Assembly: GCA_029961685.1 (NCBI GenBank)
Contig: JARWKL010000006.1
Span: 14,700,748-14,764,747 of the forward strand
DNA: 64,000 nt
DNA from: Aristolochia californica
Taxonomy: Eukaryota; Streptophyta; Magnoliopsida; Piperales; Aristolochiaceae
Direction of reading: 5' to 3'
In this document: positions 50,501 to 61,491 of the stretch, one piece after another
Layout: each line of letters starts with the position of its first letter
Position numbering within the stretch: position 1 is the stretch's first letter
Made by a program: the position numbers and the translations under genes
Notes under the pieces: generated by a model
Database searches by the model: none
Told to the model about the DNA's origin: nothing
What the model saw: only the letters and a program-made list of their open reading frames with translations

Positions 50501-52900
50501 AATTATTTCACACACTAGAAATGAACTCCAAGGTTTTGTCATCCATGTTTGGGAAATTCCACTAGTACAACCCCTAAGAATTAGATTGGAGGAATTTTAT
50601 AGGAAAGGGACTTCTAACTGATCCTAAAATGCTTTAAATGTGGTGGATATGCATGCCGGAAACATGTTGAGGATACAAGTGGCCTAATGATGCCAAAAAT
50701 TTCAAGGTGTAGAAAAAATCAAATTCTCAAGTGGTTGGATATTTACCAGAGCCTAACAACCCACTTTTTGCCTATGCTTAAACATCACAGATACTTTTTG
50801 GAATTATCAGTATTTGTGCATTTTGCATTTTTTATGTTCAATTTTTTTTTCAGATATAAACTTGAGTTTTCACTCTCCCATTTTTCTCGCAGACAAAAAA
50901 GATATAAGGCCAATATATCGCAACAAAATGAAAATTTTAAAGTTCATGTATGCAAAAAATATTGAAAACCATAATAAATGTAAGTGAAGAAAATAATTTC
51001 TAGCACTAAAAATGAACTCCAAGGTTTTTTTATCCTTGTTTGGGAAATTCCACTAGTACAACCCCTAATAATTAGCTTGGTGGAATTTTATAGGAAAGGG
51101 ACTTCTAACTGATCCAAACATGCTTTAAATGCGGTGGATATGCGTGTGAGACACATGTTGAGCATGCAAGTGGCCTAATGATGCCAAAAATTTTAAGGAG
51201 TAGAAAAAATCAGATTCTCAAGTAGTTGGATATTTACCAGAGCCAAACAACCCACTTTTTCCTATCCAAAAAAATCACAAATAATTTTTTGAATTATCTC
51301 TCTCAACAATTGTGCATTTTCCATTTTGGATGTTCAAATTTTTTTTCAGATCCAAACATGAGTTTTCACTCTCCCATTTTTCTTGTAACGAAAAAAAAAT
51401 TTAAGGCAAATAGATCGCAACAAAATGAAAATTGTAGATTTAATGTTTGTAAAAAAATTTTAAAATTACAATAAATGTAAGTGTAGAAATTTATTTCACA
51501 CACTAAAAATGAACTCCAAGGTTTTGTTATCCAAGTTTGGGAAATTCTACTAGTACTACCCCTAATAATTAGCTTGGTGAAATTTTATAGGAAAGGGACT
51601 TCTAACTGCTCCTAACATGCTTTAAATGTGGTGGATATGCATGCCAGAAAAATGTTGAGGATGCAAGTGGCCTAATGATGCCAAATATTTCAACGAGTAG
51701 AAAAAATCAGACTCTCAAGTGGTTGGATATTTACCAGAGCCAATCAACCCACTTTTTGCCTATCCTTAAATATAATAGATACTTTTTGGTATTATATCTG
51801 TCAGCATTTGTGCATTTTCCATTTTGTATGTTCAAATTTTTTTTCAGATCCAAACTTGAGTTTTCACTCTCCCATTTTTCTCGTAAACAAAAAAGATATA
51901 AGGAAAAAAGATTGGAACTAAATGAAAATTTTAGAGTTCATGTATGCAAAAATATTTGAAAACTATAGTAAATGTAAGTGAAGAAAATTATTTCATGTAC
52001 TAAAAATGAACTCCAAGGTTTTGTTATCCATGTTTGGGAAATTCCACTAGTACAACCCCTAATAATTATCTTGGTGAAATTTTATAGGAAAGGGACATCT
52101 AACTGATCCAAACATGCTTTAAATGTGGTGGATATGCATGCCAGAAACATGTTGAGGATGCAAGTGGCCTAGCTATGCCAAAAATTTCAAGGAATAGAAA
52201 AAATCAAATTCTGAAGTGGTTGGATATTTACCACAGCCAAACAACCCAATTTTTGCCTATCCTTAAAAATCACAGATACTTTTTGGAATTATCTCTCTTA
52301 GCATTTGTGCATTTTCCATTTTCCATTTTGGATGTTCAAATGTTTTTTCAGATCCAAACTTGAGTTTTCACTCTCCCATTTTTCTCGTAAACAAAAAAGA
52401 TATAAGGCAAATAGATCGCAACAAAATGAAAATTTTATAGTTCATGTATGCAAAAAAATTTGAAAACTATAATAAATGTAAATGAAGAAAATTATTTCAC
52501 ACATTAAAAATGAACTCCAAGGTTTTGCTATCCATGTTTGCGAAATTCCACTAGTACAACCTCTAATAATTAGCTTGGTGGAATTTTATAGGAAAGGGAT
52601 TTCTAACTGATCCTAACAAGCTTTAAATGTGGTGGATATGCATGGCAAAAAAATGTTGAGGATGCAAGTGGCCTAATGAGGCCAAATATTTCGAGTAGAA
52701 AAAATCAAATTCTCAAGTGGTTGGATATTTTTCAGAGCCAAACAACCCACTTTTTGCCTATCCTTAAAAATCAAAAGATACTTTTTGATATTATCTATCT
52801 CTGCATTTGCGCATTTTCCATTTTGGATGTTCAAATTTTTTTTCAGATCCAAACTTGAGTTTTCACTCTCCCATTTTTTATCGTAAACCAAAAAGATATT

Positions 52901-52970
52901 AGGCAAATACATTGCAACAAAATGAAAATTTTATCAGGCAAATACATTGCAACAAAATGAAAATTTTAGA
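52901..52970 (+). repeat. 35-bp direct duplication inside a unit
   Basis: The segment beginning AGGCAAATACATTGCAACAA at 52901 is repeated at 52936. The two copies share the unusual ATACATTGC (usual form ATAGATCGC). The duplication makes this unit 531 bp. The first copy ends TTTTATC where the second reads TTTTAGAG. Confidence 0.92.
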
Positions 52971-54482
52971 GTTCATGCAAGAAAAAAATAATTAAAACTA
53001 TAATAAATGTAAGAGAAGAAAATTATTTCATGCACCAAAAATGAACTCCAAGGTTTTGTTATCCATGTTTGGGAAATTGCACTAGTACAACCCTAATAAT
53101 TTGCTTGGTGGAATTTTATACGAAAGGGACTTCTAACTGATCCTAACATGCTTTAAATGTGGTTGATATGCATGCCAGACACATGTTGAGGATACAAGTG
53201 GCCTAATGATGCCAAAATTTCAAGGAGTAGAAAAATCAAATTCTCAAGTGGTTGGATGTTTATCAGAGCCAAACAACCTACATTTTGCCTATCTGAAAAC
53301 ATCACAGATACTTTTTGGAATTATCTCTCATAACATTTGTGCATTTTCCATTTTGGATGTTCAAATTTATTTTCATATCCAAACTTGTGTTTTCACTCTT
53401 CCATTTTTTCTCGTAAACAAAAAAGATAAAAGGCAATTAGATCGCAACAAAATGAAAATTTTAAAGGTCATGTAAGCAAAAAAACTTGAAAACTATAATA
53501 AATGTAAGTGAAGAAAATTATTTCACGTACTAAAAATGAACTCAAGGTTTTGTTATCCATGTTTGGGAAATTCCTCTAGTACAACCCCAAATAAATAGCT
53601 TGGAGGAATTTTATTGGAAAGGGACTTCTAACTGATCCTAAGATGCTTTAAATGTGGTAGATATGAATGCCAGAAACATGTCGAGGATGCAAGAGGCCTA
53701 ATGTTGCCAAAAATTTCAAGGAGTAGAAAAAAATCAGATTCTCAAGTGGTTGGATATTTACCAGAGCCAAACAACCCACTTTTTGCCTATCCATAAAAGA
53801 TACTTTTTGGAATCATCTCTCTTTGCATTTGTGCATTTTCCATTTTGGATGTTCAAGTTTTTTTTCAGATCCAAACTTCAATTTTCACTCTCCCAATTTT
53901 CTCGATAGCAAAAAAGATATAAGGCAAATAGATCACAACAAATTGAAAAATTTTAGAGTACATGTATGCAAAAAAAATTGAAAAGTATAATAAATGAAGA
54001 AAACTATTTCACTCACTAAAAATGAACTCCAAGGTTTTGTTATCTAAGTTTGGGAAATTCTACTAGTACTACCCCTAATAATTAGCTTGGTGGAATTTTA
54101 TACGAAAGGGACTTCTAACTGATCCTAACATGCTTTAAATGTGGTGGATATGCATGTAAGAAACTTATTGAGGATGCAAGTGGCCTAATGATGCCAAAAA
54201 TTTCATGGAGTAGAAAAAATAAGATTCTCAAGTGGTTGTATATTTACAAGAGGCAAACAATCCACTTTTTGCCTATCCTTAAAAATCACAAATACTTTTT
54301 GGAATTATCTCACTCAGCATTTGTGCATTTTCCATTTTGGGTGTTAATTTTTTTTTCCAGATCCAAACTTGAGTTCTCACTCTCCCATTTTTCTCGTAAA
54401 CAAAAAAGATATATGGCAAATAGATCGCAAAAAAAGGAAAGTTTTATAGTTCATGTATGCAAAAAAATTTGAAAACTATAAT

Positions 54483-54550
54483 AAATGTAAGTGAAGAAAA
54501 TTATTTCACGCTATAAAAATGTAAGCGAAGAAAATTATTTCACGCACTAA
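54483..54550 (+). repeat. 34-bp direct duplication inside a unit
   Basis: AAATGTAAGTGAAGAAAATT at 54483 is repeated as AAATGTAAGCGAAGAAAATT from 54517. Both copies continue through ATTTCACGC. The unit is 531 bp. The copies already differ at a few bases, so it is older than the 35-bp duplication at 52901. Confidence 0.9.
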
Positions 54551-56599
54551 AAATGAACTCCATGGTTTTGTTGTCCATATTTGGGAAATTCCACTAGTAC
54601 AACCCCTAATAATTAGCTTGGTGGAATAGGAAAGGGACATCTAACTGATCCTAACATGCTTTAAATGTGGTGGATATGCATGCCAGAAAGATGTTGAGGA
54701 TGCAATAGGCCTAATGATGCTTAAAATTTCGAGTAGAAAAAATCAGATTCTCAAGTGGTTGGATATTTACCAGAGCCAAAATACCCACTTTTTGCCTATC
54801 CTTAAATCGTAGATACTTTTTGGAATTATCTCTCTCTGCTTTTGTGCATTTTCCATTTTCGATGTTCAATTTTTTTTTTTTAAGATATAAACATGAGTTT
54901 TCACTGTCCCATTTTTCTCGTAGACAAAAAAGATATAAGGCAAATAGATCGCAACAAAATGAAAATTTTAGAGTTCATGTATGCAAAAAAAATTGAAAAG
55001 TATAATAAATATAAGTGAAGAAAATAATTACATGCACTAAAAATGAACTCCAAGGTTTTTTTATCCATGTTTGGGAAATTCCAATAGTACAACCCCTAAT
55101 AATTAGCTTGGTGCAATTCTATAGGAAAGGAACTTCTAATTGATCCTAACATGCTTTAAATGTCGTGGATATGCATGCCAGAAACTTGTTGAGGATGCAA
55201 GTGGCCTAATGATGCATAAAATTTCATTGAGTAAAAAAAATCAGATTCTCAAGTGGTTGGATATTTACCAGAGCCAAAATACCCAGTTTTTGCCTATCCT
55301 TAAAAATAACAGATACTTTTTGGAATTATCTCTCTCAGCATTTGTGCATTTTCCATTTTGGATGTTCAAATTTTTTTTTTTCAGATATAAACTTGAGTTT
55401 TCACTCTCACATTTTTCTCGTAAACAAAAAAGTTATAAGGCAAATAGATCGAAACAAAATGAAAATTCAAGAGTTCTTGAATGCAAAAAAATTTGAAAAA
55501 TATATTAAATATAAGTGAAGAAAATTATTTCACACACTAAAAAATGAACTCCAACGTTTTGTTATCCATGTTTGGGAAATTCCACTAGTGCAACCCCTAA
55601 TAATTAGCTTGGTGGAATTTTATAGAAATGGACTTCTAACTGATCCTAACATGCTTTAAATGCGGTGGATATGCATGTCAAAAACATGTTGAGGATGCAA
55701 GTGGCCTAATGATGCCAAAAATTTCAAGGAGTAGAAAAAATCAGATTCTCAAGTGGGTTGATATTTAGTAGACCTAAACAACCCACTTTTTGCCTTTCCT
55801 TAAAAATCACAAATACTTTTATGAATTATCTCTCTCAGCATTTGTACATTTTCCTTTTTGGATGTTCATATTTTTTTCAGAACCATACTTGAGTTTTCAC
55901 CACCCTTTTTTCTCGTAAACAAAAAAGATATAAGGCAAACAGATCACAAGAAAAAGAAAATTTTAGACTTCATGTATGCAAAAAAACTTGAAAACTATAA
56001 TAAATGTAAGTGAAGAAAATTTTTTCACGCACTAAAAAAGAACTCCAAAGTTTTGTTATCCATGCTTGGGAAATTCCACTAGTACAACCCCGAATAATTA
56101 GCTTGGTGGAATTTTATAGGAAAGGGACTTCTAACTGATCCTAACATACTTTAAATGTGGTGGATATGCATGCCAGAAACATGTTGAGCATGCAAGTAGC
56201 CTAATTATGCAAAACATTTCAAGGAGTAGAAAAAATCTAATTTTATAGTGGTTGGATATTTACTTGTGCCAAAATACCCACTTTTTCCCTATCCTTAAAA
56301 ATCACATGTACTTTTTGAAATTATCACTCTCTGCATTTGTGCATTTTCCATTTTGGACGTTCAAATGTTTTTTCAGATATAAACTTGAGTTTTCATTCTC
56401 CCATTTTTCTCCAAACAAAAAAGATATAATGCAAATAGATCACAAAAAAATTAAAATTTTAGAGTTCATATATGCAAAAAAAATTGAAAAGTATAATAAA
56501 TGTAAGTGAAGAAAATAATTTCACGCACTAAAAATGAACTCCAAGGTTTTTTTATCCTTGTTTGGGAAATTCCACTAGTACAACCACTAATAATTAGCT

Positions 56600-58045
56600 T
56601 GGCGGAATCTTTAAGGAAAGGGACTTCTAACTGATCCTAACATGCTTTAAATGTGGTGGATATGCATGCCAGAAACATGTTGAGGATGCAAGTGGCCTAA
56701 TGAAGCAAAAATATTCAAGGAGTAGAAAAAATCAGATTCTCAAGTGGTTGGATATTTACCAGAGCAAAACAACCCACTTTTTGTATATCCTTAAAAATCA
56801 CAGATACTTTTTGGAATCAAGTCTCTAATCATTTGTGCATTTTTTTATTTTGGATGTTAAATTTTTTTTTCAGATCCAAACTTGAGTTTTCACTCTCCCA
56901 TATTTTCTCGTAAACAAAAAAGATAAATGGTAAATAGATCGCAACAAAATGAAAATATGAGAGATCATGTGTGCAAAAACAACTGAAAACTATAATAAAT
57001 GTAAGTGAAGAAATTTGTATGATGCACTAAAAATGAACTCCAAGGTTTTGTTATCCATGTTTTGGAAATTCCATTAGTATAACCCCTAATAATTAGCTTG
57101 GTGGAATTTTATAGAAAAGGGACTTCTAACTGATCCTAACATGCTTCAAATGTGCATGCCAAAAAAATGTAGAGCATGCTAGTGGCCTAATGATGCCAAA
57201 AATTTCAAGGAGTACAAAAAATCAGATTCTCAAGTGGTTGGATATTTTTCAAAGCCATACAACCCACCTTTTCTCTACCCTTAAACATCACAGATACTTT
57301 TTGGAATTATCTATCTCAGCATTTGTGCATTTTCTATTTCGGATGTTCAAATTTTTTTTCAGATCCAAACTTGAGTTTTCACTCCCCCATTTTTTCTTGT
57401 AAACAAAAAACATATAAGGCAAATACATAGCAACAAAATGAAAATTTTAGAGTTCATGTATGCAAAAAAATTTGAAAACTATACTAAATGTAAGTGAAGA
57501 AAATTATTTCATGCTCTAAAAATGAACTCCAAGGTTTTGTTATCCATGTTTGGGAAATTCCACTAGTACAACCCCTAATAATTAGCTTGATGGAATTTTA
57601 TAGGAAAGGGACTTCTAATTATCCTAACATGCCTTAAATGTGGTGGATATGAATGCCAGAAACATGTTGAGGATGCAAGTGGCCTAATGATACCAAAAAT
57701 TTCAAGGTGTAGAAAAAATCAAATTATCAAGTGGTCGGAAATTTTCCATATCCAAACAACCCACTTTTTGCCAATCTTTAAAAATCACAAATACTTTTTG
57801 GAATTATCTCTTTCCGCATTTGTGCATTTTCCATATTGGATGTTAGAATTTTTTTTCAAATTCAAACTTGAGTTTTCACTCTCCCATTTTTTTCTCGTAA
57901 ATAAAAAAGATACAAGGCAAAAAGATCGCAACGAAATGAAAATTTTAGAGTTCATGTATGGAAACAAATTTGAAAACTATAATAAATGTAACTGAAGAAA
58001 ATTTTTTCAGGCACTAAAAATGAACTCCAAGGTTTTTTTATCCTT
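56600..58045 (+). repeat. Segmental duplication, copy A (5-unit offset)
   Basis: This stretch recurs at about 59075-60525, offset 2471-2479 bp (five units). Shared rare marks include GGAATCAAGTCTCTAATCATTTG, a GATAAATGG/GTAAATAG-type tract, TGATGCACTAAAAATG, TAGTATAACCCC, AAAAAAATGTAGAGCATGC, AATTATCAAGTGGTCGGAAA, GGATACAAGGCAAAAAG-like and TGGAAACAAATTTG. The copy near 57152 has an extra deletion (CAAATGTGCATGCC, about 10 bp) not present in copy B, so that change followed duplication. Confidence 0.85.
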
Positions 58046-59074
58046 GTTTGGGAAATTCCACTAGTACAACCGCTAATAAGCTTGGCGGAATTTTAGAGGA
58101 AAGGGACATCTAACTGATCCTAACATGCTTTAAATTTTGTGGATAGGCATGCCAGAAAGATGTTGAGGATGCAAGTGGCCTAATAATGCCAAATATTTCA
58201 ACGAGAAGAAAAAATCAGACTCTCAAGTGGTTGGATATTTTACCAGAGCCAAACAACCCACTTTTTTCCTATCCTTAAAAATCACAGATACTTTTTGGAA
58301 TTATCTCAGTCAGCATTTGTGCATTTTCCATTTTGGATGTTCAAATTTTTTTTCAAATCCAAACTTAAGTTTTCACTCTCCCATTTTTCTCGTAAACAAA
58401 AAAGATATTAGGCAAACAGATAGCAACAAAATGAAAATTTCAGAGTTCATGTATGTAAAAAAATTTGAAAACTATAATAAATGTAAGTGAAAAAACTTAT
58501 TTCACACACTAAAAATGAACTCCAAGGTTTTGTTATCCATGTTCGGGAAATTCCACTAGAACAACCCCTAATAAAGCTTGGTAGAATTTTGTAGGAAAAG
58601 GACTTCTAACTGATCCTAACATGTTTTAAAAGTGGTGGATATGCATGCCAGAAACATGTTGAGGACGCAAGTGGCCTTATGATGGCAAAAATTTGGAGTA
58701 GAAAAAATCAGATTCTCAAGTGGTTGGAAATTTTCCAGAGCCAAACAACCCACTTTTTGCCTATCCTTCAAAATCATAGATACTTTTTGAAATTATCTCT
58801 GTCAGCATTTTTGCATTTTCCATTTTTGAAGTTCAAATTTTTTTTCAGATCCAAACTTGAGTTTTCACTCTCCCATTTTTTTCGTCAACAAAAAAGATAT
58901 AAGGCAAATAGATCGCAACAAAATGAAAATTTTAGAGTTCAAGTAATCAAAAAATTAGAAAACTATAATAAATGTTAGTGAACAAAATTATTTCACGCTG
59001 TAAAAATGAACTCCAAAGTTTTGTTATCCATATTTGGGAAATTCCACTAGTACAACCCCTAATAATTAGATTGG

Positions 59075-60525
59075 TGGAATCTTAAAGGAAAGGGACTTCT
59101 AATTGATCCTAACATGCTTTAAATGTGGCGGATATGCATGCCAGAAACATGTTGAGGATGCAAGTGGCCTAATGAAGAAAAAATATTCATAGAGTAGAAA
59201 AAATCAGATTCTCAAGTCGTTGGATATTTACCAGAGCAAAACAACCCACTTTTTCCGTATCCTTAAAAATCACAGATAATTTTTGGAATCAAGTCTCTAA
59301 TCATTTGTGCATTTTTGATTTTGGATGTTAAATTTTTTTTTCAGATCCAAACTTGAGTTTTAACTCTCCCATATTTTTTAGTAAACAAAAAAGATAAATG
59401 GCAAATAGATCGCAACAAATTGAAAATATGAGAGTTCATGTATGGAAAAAAAATTGAAAACTATAATAAATTTAAGTGAAGAAATTTATATGATGCACTA
59501 AAAATGAACTCCAAGGTTTTGTTATTCATGTTTTGGAAATTCCAATAGTATAACCCCTAATAATTAGCTTGGTGGAATTTTATAGAAAAGGGACTTCTAA
59601 CTGATCCTAACATGCTTCAAATGTGGTGGATGTGCATGCCAAAAAAATGTAGAGCATGCTGGTGGCCTAATGATGCCAAAAATTTCAAGGAGTACAAAAA
59701 ATCAGATTCTCAAGTGGTTGGATATTTTCTAGAGCCATACAACCCACTTTTTCTCTATCCTTAAACATCACAGATACTTTTTGGAATTATCTATCTCAAC
59801 ATTTGTGCATTTTCCATTTTGGATGTTCAAATTTTTTTCAGATCCAAACTTGAGTTTTCACTCCCCCATTTTTTCTCGTAAACAAAAAAATATAAGGCAA
59901 ATAGATCGCAAAAAAATGAAAATTTTAGAGTTCATGTATACAAAAAAATTTGAAAACTAGATTTAAATGTAAGTGGAGAAAATTATTTCATGCACTAAAA
60001 ATGAACTCCAAGGTTTTGTTATCCATGTTTGGGAAATTCCACTAGTACAACCACTAATAATTAGCTTGATGGAATTTTATAAGAAAAAGACTTCTAATTA
60101 TCCTAACATGCCTTAAATGTGGTGGATATGAAAGCCAGAAACATGTTGAGGATGCAAGTGGCCTAATGATACCAAAAATTTCAAGGTGTAGAAAAAATCA
60201 AATTATCAAGTGGTCGGAAATTTTCCATATCGAAACAACCCACTTTTTGCCAATCTTTAAAAATCACAAATACTTTTTGGAATTATCTCTGTCCGCATTT
60301 GTGCATTTTCCATATTGGATGTTAGAATTTTTTTTCAGATCCAAACTTGAGTTTTCACTCTCCCATTTTTTCTCGTAAATAAAAAAGATACAAGGCAAAA
60401 AGATCGCAACGAAATGAAAATTTTAAAGTTCATGTATGGAAACAAATTTGAAAACTATAATAAATGTAACTGAAGAAAATTATTTCAGGCACTAAAAATG
60501 AACTCCAAGGTTTTTTTATCCATGT
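59075..60525 (+). repeat. Segmental duplication, copy B (5-unit offset)
   Basis: Partner of 56600-58045. It keeps the full GCTTCAAATGTGGTGGATGTGCATGCC where copy A is deleted. It otherwise follows copy A closely through three units. It ends near the T-run variant GGTTTTTTTATCC at about 60515. Beyond that the neighbours differ (ATTGCACTAGTACAACCCC here, CCGCTAATAAGCTTGGCGG after copy A). Confidence 0.85.
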
Positions 60526-61038
60526 TTGGGAAATTGCACTAGTACAACCCCTAATAATTAGCTTTGTGGAATTTTATAGGAAAGGGACTTCTAACTGATC
60601 CTAACATGCTTTAAATGTGGTGGATGTGCATGCCAGAAAGGTGTTGAGGATGCAATTCGCCTAATGATGTTTAAAATTCCAAGGAGTAGAAAAAATCAGA
60701 TTCTCAAGTGGTTGGATATTTACCAAAGCCAATATACCCACTTTTTGCCTATCCTTAAAAATCACAGATACTTTTTGGAATTATCTCTCTCAACATTTGC
60801 GCATTTTCCATTTTTGATGTTCAAATTTTTTTAAAGATATAAACTTGAGTTTTCACACTCCCATTTTTCTCGTAAACAAAAAAGATATAAGGCGAAAAGC
60901 TCGCAACAAAATGAAAATTTTAGAGTTCATGTATGCAAAAAAAATTTAAAAGTATAATAAATGTAAGTGAAGAAAATAATTTCACACACTAAAAATGAAC
61001 TGGAAGGTTTTTTTATCCATGTTTGGGAAATTCAACCA

Positions 61039-61491
61039 GTACAACTCCTAATAATTAGCTTGGTGGAATTTTATAGGAAGGGGACTTCTAACTGGTCCTA
61101 ACATGCTTTAAATGAGGTGGATATGCAAGCCAGAAACATGTTGAGCATGCAAATAGCCTAATGATGCAAAAAATTTCAAGGAGTAGAAAAAATCAGATTC
61201 TCAAGTGGTTGGATATTTACAAGAGCCAAACAACCAACTTTTTGCCTATCCAAAAAAATCACACATACTTTTTTGAATTATCTCTCTCAACATTTGAGCA
61301 TTTTCCATTTTGGATGTTCAAATTTTTTTTCAGATCCAAACTTGAGTTTTCACTCTCCCATTTTTCTCGTAAACAAAAAAGATATAAGGCAAAGAGATCG
61401 CAAGTTAAGAAATATAAGTGAAGAAAATTATTTCACGAACTAAAAAATGAACTCCACGATTTTGTTATCCATTTTTTGAGAAATTCCACTA
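61039..61491 (+). repeat. 453-bp satellite unit with internal deletion
   Basis: Near 61398-61415 it reads AGAGATCGCAAGTTAAGAAATATAAGTG. The usual CAAAATGAAAATTTTAGAGTTC and the following A run are missing (about 44 bp), so this unit has lost its A tract. Confidence 0.82.

Noticed and set aside
52311..52336. Doubled CATTTTCCATTTTCCATTTTGG tract (similar at 44899 and 62250)
   Set aside because: A ~7-10 bp slippage in a simple pyrimidine tract. Minor length noise with no further structure.
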